Part shown: one piece after another, positions 51,355 to 60,128 of the stretch
Layout of the letters: every line of letters starts with the position of its first letter
Numbering within the stretch: the stretch's first letter is position 1
From: an uncultured Sulfitobacter sp.
GTDB taxonomy: Bacteria > Pseudomonadota > Alphaproteobacteria > Rhodobacterales > Rhodobacteraceae
Assembly: GCF_947502895.1 (NCBI RefSeq)
Contig: NZ_CANNBM010000004.1
Coordinates: forward strand, 248,001 to 312,000
Length of the DNA: 64,000 bases
Direction: 5' to 3'
The notes under the pieces: model-generated
Seen by the model: the letters and a program-made list of their open reading frames with translations, nothing else
Told to the model about the DNA's origin: nothing
Database searches by the model: none
Program-made: the position numbers and the translations under genes

Positions 51355-51662
51355 TGTCCTTCGGGACTATGGATATAAACGCGCTCGTAATAAGCGGTTC
51401 GGACCCGGGGGCGGTACCCGGCGACTCCACCAATCATCCGTCATTTGCGGATCATGGGGTCGAAACAGGATCGACGAACGTCTAAAGGGGTTATGCTTTA
51501 TCTCGGCTGGCTGCCACCGTATCGGCGCAAACTGTACAATTGCAAATGACAATCGTGCTCCAATGGCGATGGCCGCGTAAGCGACCGGAACTATTGAAAC
51601 CTAAGTCCTTACGTTTAGCGACCTAAGGCGGGGTTCGCAGGTACCTGGCAACAGAAACCTGC
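51355..51662 (+). ncRNA. ssrA: Transfer-messenger RNA, circularly permuted two-piece form
   Basis: Rescues stalled ribosomes. The acceptor piece comes first and ends CGACTCC-A-CCA at 51432; it has the alphaproteobacterial T-arm CCGGG-GGCGGTA-CCCGG. A 23-base spacer (51433-51455) is removed. The coding piece starts GGGGTCG at 51456, which pairs over 7 bp with CGACTCC. The tag frame 51542-51580 encodes ANDNRAPMAMAA and TAA. A GCAGGT/ACCTGC hairpin (51637-51662) closes the gene. The 5' end is an estimate from the promoter; the 3' end is approximate. Confidence 0.95.
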
Positions 51663-51820
51663 ACTTTCCCTCCCCCCCCGCCGAATTGCTACTTCACAAC
51701 CGTGCGTCTTGACCACGGTACGTCAACCTGTCACCCATAAGAAATGGGGATGATCTGCGAACGCCCCGTGAGGCGTCAGCCAGAGGTTCGCATGTTTCCA
51801 ACCGTAAAAGGATGCATGCA

Positions 51821-52636
51821 ATGGCTGCCCCGAATGAAATTACTGTGACACAACTCCTCCGTCTGATCGGCCTGCCCGATGCGCCCGTGATCGTGGATAT
51901 CTCGATTGACCCTGATTTTGAGGATGATCCTTTTCTGATCCCCGGTGCCTTTCGGCATCCGCACTCCGATATCGAAGGCCTCAAAACCCGCCTTGCAGGC
52001 CGCGGGTGCGTGGCAACATGCCAGCAAGGGATCAAACTAAGCCAAGGTTTGGTTGCACGGCTGCGCGCGGACGGGCTGACGGCAGAGTATTTGCAGGGTG
52101 GTAATTATGCTTGGCGCGATCACGCCGGCGCACCGCGTGTGCCCGCGGCTGCGATTCCGCCAATGATTGATGGCGCGACCCTATGGGTCACGCGCCACCG
52201 CCCCAAGATTGACCGCATTGCCTGTCCTTGGCTGATCCGCCGCTTCGTCGATACCCATGCAAGGTTCTTGTTCGTATCACCCGCCGAAGTGATGGGGGTT
52301 GCAGAACGGTATGGCGCAATCCCGTTTGACGTAACAGACGTCTTCTGGACGCACCGTGGGGATGGCTGTACCTTTGACACCATGTGCGCCGAATTCGGCC
52401 TCACAACGCCAGCGCTGGCACGTTTGGCCGATGTTGTGCGCGCCGCCGATACCAATACCCATCACCTCGCGCCACAAGCCGCCGGTCTGTTGGCTATGTC
52501 TGTTGGACTGTCGCGCCAATACCGCGATGATCAGGCCCAGCTGGAGGCTGGCATGGCAATCTACGATGCACTTTATCGCTGGGCACGCGATGGTCAGAAT
52601 GAAGGTCATGACTGGCCTGCGGAGCGCAAGCAATGA
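51821..52636 (+). CDS. chrB: Rhodanese-ChrB fusion, chromate resistance protein
   Basis: 271 residues: a rhodanese-like domain (about 1-105) with Cys67 in the active-site loop CVATCQQGIKLSQG, then a ChrB C-terminal domain (about 125-265; RHRPKIDRIACPWLIRRF, CTFDTMCAEF). The start at 51821 has AAAAGG nine bases upstream; the ATG at 51812 touches that site. ChrB regulates or assists ChrA in other bacteria. Overlaps chrA by four bases. Confidence 0.88.
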   Translation: MAAPNEITVTQLLRLIGLPDAPVIVDISIDPDFEDDPFLIPGAFRHPHSDIEGLKTRLAGRGCVATCQQGIKLSQGLVARLRADGLTAEYLQGGNYAWRDHAGAPRVPAAAIPPMIDGATLWVTRHRPKIDRIACPWLIRRFVDTHARFLFVSPAEVMGVAERYGAIPFDVTDVFWTHRGDGCTFDTMCAEFGLTTPALARLADVVRAADTNTHHLAPQAAGLLAMSVGLSRQYRDDQAQLEAGMAIYDALYRWARDGQNEGHDWPAERKQ

Positions 52637-53889
52637 GCGTGCAAAGCTGGCGCGAAATGGTGCAGGTCTTTGGCCGCATCGGGATGTTGTCGTTTGGTGG
52701 CCCTGCGGCACAAATCGCCCTGATGCACCGTGAATTGGTCGAACAACGCAACTGGCTGAGTGAGCAAACCTATCTGCGCGCCCTTAGCCTGTGCATGCTG
52801 TTGCCAGGCCCCGAAGCAATGCAGCTGGCGACCTATGCAGGTTGGCGGATACGCGGAACGGCAGGCGGTCTGTTGGCCGGCCTGCTGTTCGTCATACCAG
52901 GTGCAATAGTGATCGCAGTTTTGGCCCTTCTGTATGCGGCTTATGGTCAATTGCCATTGGTTCAGGCCGCCTTTTTGGGCATCAAAGCCGCTGTGATCGT
53001 CGTGGTGTTCCAAGCGCTGCGCAAAGTGGCGGCCAAGGCGCTGGTGGGGACGCAGGGATGGGCCATTGCCGGACTGTCATTTCTGGGATTGTTTGTTATC
53101 GGCCTGCCCTTTCCCTTGATTGTAATCGCTGCGGGTCTTTGGGGCGCGTGGCGGGCAGAGGGTGCGCAGGACGTGCGACAGGCAGTACCAATTGTCGCAC
53201 GGCCTTTTCGTGTGATCGGGACTTGGGGATTGCTTTGGGCCAGTCCGCTCCTCATCGTTTGGGCCATGGGAAATGATTTCCTGTTGGAACTTGGACTGTT
53301 TTTCTCAAAACTGGCAATCGTGACCTTTGGCGGCGCTTACGCTGTGCTGGGGTATATGACCCAAACGGTTGTCACCGATCTGGGCTGGATCACAACGCAA
53401 CAAATGATCGACGCTTTGGGCCTCGCAGAGACAACCCCCGGGCCGCTGATATTGGTCACGCAGTTCGTGGCATTGCTGGCAGGGTTCGCGCAATCGGGGC
53501 CTGCTGGTGCGATCGCTGCGGGTTTACTGGCCCTATGGGTTACTTTCACCCCATGTTTTTTATGGATATTTCTTGCGGGCCCCTATCTGGACCGCCTCAG
53601 CACGCAACCACGCCTTTCGGCTGCACTGCGCGCCATAACGGCTGCTGCTGTAGGGGTGATTGCCAATCTCACCCTTTGGTTCGCACTTCATGTTCTATTC
53701 ACCACCATACCAGCTCCACAAATCCTCGCCCTGCCCCTGCCCGATTGGTCCACCTTTAGCCCGACCGCAGCAGCACTCACCATCACGGCAAGCGTTCTGA
53801 TGCTGGGGCTTGGCATGGGGTTTGTACGCTGCATGGTCGCAATGGCCGCAATTGCCCTCGCGCTTAACCTTCTGTTGGCAGGCATCTAG
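52633..53889 (+). CDS. chrA: Chromate transporter ChrA (two-domain)
   Basis: 418 residues, two homologous CHR domains (about 1-180 and 200-418), each opening with an FGG..A motif (GMLSFGGPAAQIALM; VTFGGAYAVLGYM) and about six helices. Exports chromate, or sulfate-like anions in some relatives. In an operon with the rhodanese-ChrB gene. Confidence 0.93.
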   Translation: MSVQSWREMVQVFGRIGMLSFGGPAAQIALMHRELVEQRNWLSEQTYLRALSLCMLLPGPEAMQLATYAGWRIRGTAGGLLAGLLFVIPGAIVIAVLALLYAAYGQLPLVQAAFLGIKAAVIVVVFQALRKVAAKALVGTQGWAIAGLSFLGLFVIGLPFPLIVIAAGLWGAWRAEGAQDVRQAVPIVARPFRVIGTWGLLWASPLLIVWAMGNDFLLELGLFFSKLAIVTFGGAYAVLGYMTQTVVTDLGWITTQQMIDALGLAETTPGPLILVTQFVALLAGFAQSGPAGAIAAGLLALWVTFTPCFLWIFLAGPYLDRLSTQPRLSAALRAITAAAVGVIANLTLWFALHVLFTTIPAPQILALPLPDWSTFSPTAAALTITASVLMLGLGMGFVRCMVAMAAIALALNLLLAGI

Positions 53890-53959
53890 AAGCTGCCCCC
53901 TTTCATCCCGCCCGGAATCACCTATGATGATTTGAAACGTCACACCTGAGGGATATGAC

Positions 53960-54448
53960 ATGAGCCGCACCATCGACTATGGAAACCTCATGCACGATGC
54001 CATGCGCAGCCTGATCCGTAATGTCCTGCTGGACGTTGCGGACAACGGTTTGCCCGGCGCGCACCATTTTTTCATTACCTTCGATACATCGCATCCTGAT
54101 GCCGAATTGGCCGATTGGCTGTCCGATCGCTATCCTGGCGAGATGACTGTCGTGATGCAGCATTGGTATGACAATCTGGAAGTGACCAAAGACGGCTTTT
54201 CCATCACGCTCAATTTCGGTGACGCCCCAGAGCCGCTGTATATCCCGTATGATGCAATCCGCACTTTTGTTGACCCTTCCGTAGAATTCGGACTGCGGTT
54301 CGAGCAGCAGGAAGATGACGACAAGAAAGTCGTAGCCGTAAAGGCGGAACCAGATCTCAATCAAATCGAAGAGTCTGAGCTGGAAGTCGAGGAGGCACCT
54401 GTAAAGGCCGCAGAAATCGTATCTCTCGACAGTTTTCGCAAAACATGA
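53960..54448 (+). CDS. sspB: SspB-like ClpXP adaptor
   Basis: Alphaproteobacterial SspB delivers tmRNA-tagged proteins to ClpXP. 162 residues: folded domain about 1-115 (FFITFDTSHPDAELADWL, TLNFGDAPEPLYIPYDAI), an acidic linker, and a C-terminal SLDSFRKT tail expected to dock on the ClpX zinc domain. GAGGG precedes the start. Located 2.3 kb from ssrA. Confidence 0.92.
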   Translation: MSRTIDYGNLMHDAMRSLIRNVLLDVADNGLPGAHHFFITFDTSHPDAELADWLSDRYPGEMTVVMQHWYDNLEVTKDGFSITLNFGDAPEPLYIPYDAIRTFVDPSVEFGLRFEQQEDDDKKVVAVKAEPDLNQIEESELEVEEAPVKAAEIVSLDSFRKT

Positions 54449-54479
54449 ACTAGCAAGCGGCAGCATCAGCCGCTAAACA

Positions 54480-54509
54480 GCGCCTGATCCAATGTCTAAT
54501 CAGGAGCGC
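54480..54509 (+). promoter_or_regulatory. Hairpin covering the fumC ribosome site
   Basis: CCTGAT (54483-54488) pairs with ATCAGG (54499-54504), extended by a GCG/CGC pair past a two-base bulge. The right arm contains the AGGAG Shine-Dalgarno of fumC (start 54514), so the site would be hidden when folded. Confidence 0.5.
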
Positions 54510-54513
54510 CCCA

Positions 54514-55905
54514 ATGGCCGATACCCGCACAGAAACCGACAGCTTTGGCCCACTGGAAGTCCCGTCAGACAAGTACTGGGGCGCACAGACACAACGCTCG
54601 ATCATGAATTTCCCCATCGGTTGGGAAAAGCAGCCCATTGCAATCGTGCGTGCGTTGGGTGTCATCAAACAAGCCTGCGCCGAGGCCAACATGGCCCAAG
54701 GCACGCTGGACGAGGCGCGCGGCAATGCCATCGTGCAGGCCGCCTCCGAAGTGGTCGCAGGCAAATTCGACGACAACTTCCCGCTGGTGGTTTGGCAGAC
54801 AGGCTCTGGCACGCAATCCAATATGAACGCGAACGAAGTCATCGCCAACCGCGCGATCGAGATAATGGGCGGGGTCATCGGCTCCAAGGACCCCGTGCAC
54901 CCAAATGATCACTGCAACATGGGGCAATCGTCCAACGACACTTTCCCGACTGCCATGCACATCGCAACCGCGCGCACGGCCCATGACGTACTGCTGCCCG
55001 GTCTGCGAAAACTGCACGCAGCTTTGCAGTCAAAAGTGGAAGAGTTCGAAGGCATCATCAAGATCGGCCGTACCCATACCCAGGATGCAACGCCGCTGAC
55101 ACTGTCACAGGAGTTTTCGGGCTACACCCATCAGGTGGCTATGAGCATCCGCCGCGTAGAAGACGGGCTTGCGCGGATTTATGAGCTGGCCCAAGGCGGT
55201 ACAGCCGTCGGGACAGGCCTGAACACCAAAAAAGGTTGGGCCGAAACAGTTGCTGCCAACATGGCGCGCATTTCTGACCTGCCGTTTGTAACCGCACCCA
55301 ACAAATTCGAGGCGTTGGCTGCCCATGACGCGATGGTTGAAATCTCGGGCCACCTGAAAACAGTTGCCGCCAGCTTGTTCAAGATCGCCAATGACATCCG
55401 CCTTCTCGGCTCTGGCCCCCGCTGCGGATTGGGCGAATTGATCCTGCCCGAGAACGAGCCGGGATCGTCCATCATGCCTGGTAAAGTGAACCCCACACAG
55501 TGCGAAGCACTCACTCAGGTTTGTGCCCATGTCTTTGGAAACGATGCTGCCGTCGGGTTTGCAGGTTCACAGGGGCATTTCGAACTGAACGTCTACAAAC
55601 CTATGATGGCCTATAACGTTCTGCAATCTATGCAGCTTTTGGGTGATGCAGCGTCTACCTTTACTGACAATCTAATTGTCGACCTGAAAGCAGACGCCGA
55701 CCGCATTGAAAAGCTCATGCGCGAATCTTTGATGCTTGTTACGGCTCTGGCACCTGAAATCGGGTACGACAATGCGACGAAAGTCGCAAAAACTGCTCAT
55801 AAGAACGGCACGACACTCAAGGAAGAGGCAATTGCGCTGGGGTTTGTCGATGCAGAGACATTTGACCGCGTTGTGCGCCCCGAAAACATGATCGGACCAA
55901 AATGA
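54514..55905 (+). CDS. fumC: Fumarate hydratase, class II
   Basis: TCA-cycle interconversion of fumarate and malate, iron-free tetramer. 463 residues; signature GSSIMPGKVNPTQ, TGSGTQSNMNANEV, QSSNDTFPTAMH and GRTHTQDATPLTL intact. Followed with overlapping ATG by DUF4169. Confidence 0.97.
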   Translation: MADTRTETDSFGPLEVPSDKYWGAQTQRSIMNFPIGWEKQPIAIVRALGVIKQACAEANMAQGTLDEARGNAIVQAASEVVAGKFDDNFPLVVWQTGSGTQSNMNANEVIANRAIEIMGGVIGSKDPVHPNDHCNMGQSSNDTFPTAMHIATARTAHDVLLPGLRKLHAALQSKVEEFEGIIKIGRTHTQDATPLTLSQEFSGYTHQVAMSIRRVEDGLARIYELAQGGTAVGTGLNTKKGWAETVAANMARISDLPFVTAPNKFEALAAHDAMVEISGHLKTVAASLFKIANDIRLLGSGPRCGLGELILPENEPGSSIMPGKVNPTQCEALTQVCAHVFGNDAAVGFAGSQGHFELNVYKPMMAYNVLQSMQLLGDAASTFTDNLIVDLKADADRIEKLMRESLMLVTALAPEIGYDNATKVAKTAHKNGTTLKEEAIALGFVDAETFDRVVRPENMIGPK

Positions 55906-56078
55906 ACACGCCCCTAAATCTCAACAAAATCCGTAAAGAGCGCGGGCGCACTTCGCGCCGCGCCCGAGCGGACGAGAATGCTGTACAATTCGGCCAGACC
56001 AAGGCGCAAAAGGAAGCACTAAAGGCCCGCGCCGAGCTGATATCGCGCAAGCTGGATGGCCACAAGAAGGAAACATGA
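55902..56078 (+). CDS. DUF4169 small protein
   Basis: 58 residues, highly basic (NLNKIRKERGRTSRRARADENAVQFG in part), matching the DUF4169 family of Rhodobacterales. Starts on the fumC stop (ATGA) and its own stop overlaps the next start (ATGA). Function unknown; charge suggests nucleic-acid or ribosome contact. Confidence 0.85.
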   Translation: MNTPLNLNKIRKERGRTSRRARADENAVQFGQTKAQKEALKARAELISRKLDGHKKET

Positions 56079-56299
56079 GCGCGCGGCCCGTCAAACACTC
56101 TGTAACGTTGCACGGGCACCGCACCTCTATTTCGCTCGAAGCCCCGTTCTGGGCCGAACTCCGTGCAATTGCACAGGAGCAATCAAAGCCGATCAATGCT
56201 TTGGTCGCTGAAATTGATGCGGCGCGTGGTATGGACAGCGGACTGGCGTCAGCAATCCGTGTTTATGTGCTTGAAGCAGTAAGGAGCCGTTTACCTTAA
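56075..56299 (+). CDS. Ribbon-helix-helix domain protein
   Basis: 74 residues of the RHH_4 type: HSVTLHGHRTSISLEAPFWAELRAIA gives the beta strand and first helix, and INALVAEIDAAR the second. Possible small transcription factor. The fumC-DUF4169-RHH order is recurrent in roseobacters; target unknown. Confidence 0.85.
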   Translation: MSARPVKHSVTLHGHRTSISLEAPFWAELRAIAQEQSKPINALVAEIDAARGMDSGLASAIRVYVLEAVRSRLP

Positions 56300-56503
56300 T
56301 TAGAGAAGGCTACCGGAGGACGATACCAGCGCCACTCTCCCCCGAGGCGTGGATCACACGTCTGCCCACCCCAAAGCGGCGCGGTTCTCATGGTGTAGAG
56401 AACGCGCGCCAATTCATCATACTCTGTAAGCAAGAGCCGATCCGCGTGATCCTTTGCCCGACTATTCGAAAAATCGGACCGGAATTTTCATAAGTTGCGC
56501 GTG

Positions 56504-57397
56504 TCAGGCCACTGAAGCGTCATAAATCTGGCCGATGTTCCGGCTAAGCCTTGTGTTGAACTCCGCGTCCGTCATTTTTACGTTTAGCCCTTCTGCCAAG
56601 GCACGGCTAAAACTTGCGATCATCTTGTGGTTCTGGCTAAGCAAGTCACAGGCGGTATCGGTAGAATACCCACCGGATAGCGCAACGACCCGCAACACAC
56701 GCGAATGGTCAGCCGCCGCATCATACAGCCCCGCTTTTGTCGGGATGGTCAGCTTCAGGATTACATTAACATCTTCTGGCAATCCGTTAAGGTGCTTCAT
56801 CATTTCAGCCTCAAGCATATCTTCTGCCTCAGCCTTTGTGTCACTATCGATATGAACCTCCGGCTCAACAATCGGCACCAATCCAGCTGCCGCAACTTGC
56901 TTTGCGATATCGAACTGCTGGGCAACAACATCAGAGATGCCTTGCGCGTTTGCCATATGGATCAAGGAGCGCTCTTTTGTTCCGAAAATGCCGTTTGCGT
57001 TGGCTTTTTCCAGCAGCGCATCAAGCTCGGGCATCGGCTTGAGCATTTGCACGCCATTAGCCTCATCAGCCAGACCTTTGTCGATTTTCAGGAAGGGCAC
57101 GACGCCGCGATCTTCCCACAGAACCTGTGCTGTGGGTTTGCCGTTGATCTGGCTGTCCATTGTCCGCTCGAACAAAATCGCGCCGAGGATTTTGTCAGAC
57201 GTGAAATCATCGGCCAGAATGATCCGGCTACGCATTGCATGAACGGCCGCGTACATTTCCACATCACCCGAATAATCCTCAGGCTCTACACCATATTGGG
57301 CCAGTGCCTTGGGCGTCGACCCGCCCGACTGATCCAAAGCCGCGATAAATCCATCGGCAGTTGCGATACGGGTACGTTGTGCGTCTTTGGGGGACAT
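56504..57397 (-). CDS. Fructose-bisphosphate aldolase, class I
   Basis: Schiff-base aldolase for glycolysis/gluconeogenesis, 297 residues. AALDQSGGSTPKAL, EDRGVVPFLKIDKGL, PIVEPEVHID and VILKLTIPTKAGLY (active-site Lys) are typical of the bacterial FbaB-like/class I group. The start at MSPKDAQR (57397) is preferred over a longer form. Monocistronic. Confidence 0.94.
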   Translation of the reverse strand: MSPKDAQRTRIATADGFIAALDQSGGSTPKALAQYGVEPEDYSGDVEMYAAVHAMRSRIILADDFTSDKILGAILFERTMDSQINGKPTAQVLWEDRGVVPFLKIDKGLADEANGVQMLKPMPELDALLEKANANGIFGTKERSLIHMANAQGISDVVAQQFDIAKQVAAAGLVPIVEPEVHIDSDTKAEAEDMLEAEMMKHLNGLPEDVNVILKLTIPTKAGLYDAAADHSRVLRVVALSGGYSTDTACDLLSQNHKMIASFSRALAEGLNVKMTDAEFNTRLSRNIGQIYDASVA

Positions 57398-57476
57398 GAA
57401 TGATGCCTTTGCTATGTGAAACAATCATCGGCCTTCTAGAGGTTTCAAACGCCATGCGCCAGATGCTTTGCCGCTG

Positions 57477-58829
57477 TTAACGCTCACGGCGCGTGATTGT
57501 CAGATGAATACCGTTTTTCGCCCGCACCGTGAGATGGGCCACAGGCACAGGCACGGGCCCTGCTTCAACGTGGAAATCACGCAATATTCGCGACAAGATC
57601 AGCGGCCCTTCGATCATGGCAAAACCCGCCCCCGGACAAACCCGCGAACCTGCACTGAACGGTATATATGCATCGCGCTGGCACGTTTTGCCGTTCTCTG
57701 TTTTCCATCTGGCGGGGTCGAACCCGTCGGGATTATCCCACAACCGCGTATGTCGGTGTAAATGCCACGGACTTATCACCAGTTGAGAGCGTGTTTTGAC
57801 AGCCCTCTCGCGCATTTCTTCTGTGCAGCTGTTTTCCCGCACCATCATCGGAACAGGCGGGTACAAGCGCAATGTCTCGCGAAATACGTCACGGCTAAGG
57901 GGCAATTTGCGCATTACGGCGAAATCGCAGGCATCCAGTACCTGTGCCTCTTCCGCCAAAAGCTCCTGCCATTCAGGATAGAGCGCCATCAGATACAGCG
58001 CCCAAGCCAGTGTTGATGCACTTGTCTCATGACCTGCCAGAAAAAAGATCGCAACTTGGTCAACCATTTCCTCTGTGCTGAAACATGCGCCTGTCTCGGG
58101 ATCAGGCGTTGTCATAATTTTGGTAGCCAGATCATCGGGTGCCGTCCCAGCCGCTATTTCCTCAGCCCGCGTTTGCGTCAGTTGCGTGATAAGCGAACGA
58201 ATACGGGCGGCACTGCGCGTGGTATCGCGCCGGAACAATCGAGGCATCCAGCGCGGCAAAGGGATAAGAGCGGCAAGGTTCAAGATTGGCTGGCTACGCT
58301 GGTAGGCGCGAAATTCCTCAAATACGTCCCGCGCAAGGTGATGCTCGATCGGGAGGGAAAACAGCGTTCGAAAGATAACGTCAGCCGCTGCATGGCTCAT
58401 CTCTTCCTCAATCTCCACCTGTTGACCTGCAAGCGGCGCAAGACGCGACGCCGCTGCCTCTGACGCGTCCCACATGGCTGCAAATGTCTCGCGCAGGCGC
58501 CCGCCTTCAAATGCGGGGTCAATGATCCGTCGTTGCCGTTTCCACGTCTCACCGTTGGTCACAAATACGGAATTTCCTAGCAATGGCCGCAGGCCTTCGT
58601 TCACGCGGGTAGACTTGGGAAAGTCATCAGGCCGATCTTTGAGCACGCGGCGGACCAGTTCAGGCTGGTTTATCAGATAGCTGCGGAAAAACGGCGTTCG
58701 AAATTCGGCCATCCATGCACGGTATAAACGCGCAGGCTGCGCAGATAGGATGTCTTGACGAAACAGCTGCGCATAGCGCCAGAGCGAGACCTTGTCAGGC
58801 CTGCTGGGAGGTTTGGGCGGCTGGATCAC
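57477..58829 (-). CDS. Cytochrome P450
   Basis: 450-residue soluble monooxygenase. I-helix AGHETSAS (265-272), K-helix ETLR (318-321), heme-binding FSAGSRVCPG with Cys398. No N-terminal membrane anchor. CYP fold closest in pattern to fatty-acid/xenobiotic-type bacterial enzymes; substrate not inferable. Shares an ATGA overlap with the membrane hydrolase-like gene upstream, so the two probably act together. No ferredoxin gene adjacent. Confidence 0.93.
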   Translation of the reverse strand: MIQPPKPPSRPDKVSLWRYAQLFRQDILSAQPARLYRAWMAEFRTPFFRSYLINQPELVRRVLKDRPDDFPKSTRVNEGLRPLLGNSVFVTNGETWKRQRRIIDPAFEGGRLRETFAAMWDASEAAASRLAPLAGQQVEIEEEMSHAAADVIFRTLFSLPIEHHLARDVFEEFRAYQRSQPILNLAALIPLPRWMPRLFRRDTTRSAARIRSLITQLTQTRAEEIAAGTAPDDLATKIMTTPDPETGACFSTEEMVDQVAIFFLAGHETSASTLAWALYLMALYPEWQELLAEEAQVLDACDFAVMRKLPLSRDVFRETLRLYPPVPMMVRENSCTEEMRERAVKTRSQLVISPWHLHRHTRLWDNPDGFDPARWKTENGKTCQRDAYIPFSAGSRVCPGAGFAMIEGPLILSRILRDFHVEAGPVPVPVAHLTVRAKNGIHLTITRRER

Positions 58830-60058
58830 GGGGCCACACTGGTGAATTTGTTAACAGCAGCCTCAACGCGGGATCTGGACGCGGGGCGGTCGCGGTATCG
58901 CTCTGCCAGCGTCAGCGGACCAGCTGTGATGCGGAAATAGTCATAATCGCGGGGCTGGTCGAAAGCGCACATATACTGGAAGTGAAGCCGGAAAAACCGC
59001 CAACGCAATGCTTTCCACCGTGCGGGGCTGAGGGATTTCGTAAATGCCGCAGAAAAGACAAGCGGCCACCGCTTGCCCACGGGGGCCACACCGCTTACGG
59101 CTACCGGATCGCACAGCGCAAATGCGCACCCGTCGCCGGGCGCAGTCACGTCAACCCAAGTCAGTGCATCCTGAACGCTCAAATACGCCAGATCGGCCCG
59201 CAACCTCTGCGCGTCAGGCAGGAATGATACCATCGGCACCACCTGACCCAATGTGAGAAACCCCAAGGCTGGCCCGTCAGAACGGACGTGGCCCGAGCGG
59301 ATCAAATCAGCGAGGACCGACACCCCCAGATGCGCGCCGGATGAATGCCCCACGACCAGCACCTCGTCTACCCCATCGATCAATGCTTCTGCGATCGCTG
59401 CGCCAAATTCACTCAATCGCGCCTCAAGTTCTGGGGTATTCGCACCACGGGTTGCAGCGCCGTAGGCATAGTCATGCATGAGGTAGTAAGCAAAGAATTT
59501 GCTGTCTTTTGCTTTGAACCACCGCAACAGCCAGACAAACACTGCCACGCCTACGCCTGTAGCCAGCACCTGCCCCAGCACACCCACAACAGGCGATGCG
59601 AGCGCCGAAATACCCCAGAATGCAAATGCCGCAGCCAGATAGGCGATGACAAGCTGCCCCAACAGCATCGCCACAGGGTACAGCGCAGCAATCACCGGCC
59701 CCTTGCGCAAGCGCATCAAACGCCACAACGCTCCACTGCCGATATAGACCCATACCGTGCGCGCAAGCTGGGCGTAAGTCGCAGCGATTGAGGTATCCAT
59801 GCTCCCGCGCACAATATCGGACCAGACAAGCACATCCACGGATGTATCCACTTGCGCGCCGTCCATTAGACCTTTGACATCCCATCCATATCGCGCACCA
59901 CCCTGCCTCGCGGACAGAGTTATCCCATAGCCTGAAATTTCGGCCTGCGCTGCCGATTCAGTGCGGTATAGCTCGCGGTAGCGGCGCGGATGTATCGGGT
60001 CGTAGCCGGGGATGTAGAACACCCGCCGTCTGGCGACTGGGATTTGCGGGGCAGCCAT
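58826..60058 (-). CDS. Membrane alpha/beta-hydrolase-like protein
   Basis: 410 residues. RRVFYIPGYDP at the N-terminus looks like an oxyanion-hole strand-loop, and VLVVGHSSGAHLG (nucleophile Ser239) is a lipase/esterase elbow. Two hydrophobic segments (about 122-145 and 150-178) interrupt the fold, giving an unusual arrangement: hydrolase parts on either side of a membrane hairpin. Family not recognised. Translationally coupled to the P450. Confidence 0.7.
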   Translation of the reverse strand: MAAPQIPVARRRVFYIPGYDPIHPRRYRELYRTESAAQAEISGYGITLSARQGGARYGWDVKGLMDGAQVDTSVDVLVWSDIVRGSMDTSIAATYAQLARTVWVYIGSGALWRLMRLRKGPVIAALYPVAMLLGQLVIAYLAAAFAFWGISALASPVVGVLGQVLATGVGVAVFVWLLRWFKAKDSKFFAYYLMHDYAYGAATRGANTPELEARLSEFGAAIAEALIDGVDEVLVVGHSSGAHLGVSVLADLIRSGHVRSDGPALGFLTLGQVVPMVSFLPDAQRLRADLAYLSVQDALTWVDVTAPGDGCAFALCDPVAVSGVAPVGKRWPLVFSAAFTKSLSPARWKALRWRFFRLHFQYMCAFDQPRDYDYFRITAGPLTLAERYRDRPASRSRVEAAVNKFTSVAP

Positions 60059-60128
60059 GGGTCTGCGCGGGCCTCATCTTGTTTGGGCTATGCTAGCGCG
60101 GCTTGTGGGCCAAAGTAAGGCTTTTGCC

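Noticed and set aside
51260..51580. Plus-strand open frame of 106 codons ending in ANDNRAPMAMAA
   Set aside because: It is an accidental frame running through the tmRNA gene; only the last 12 codons are translated, as the tag.
51821..53889. chrBA as a mobile metal-resistance island
   Set aside because: No transposase, integrase or attachment repeat beside it. It follows a tmRNA gene, a frequent integration site, but I see no duplicated tmRNA end.
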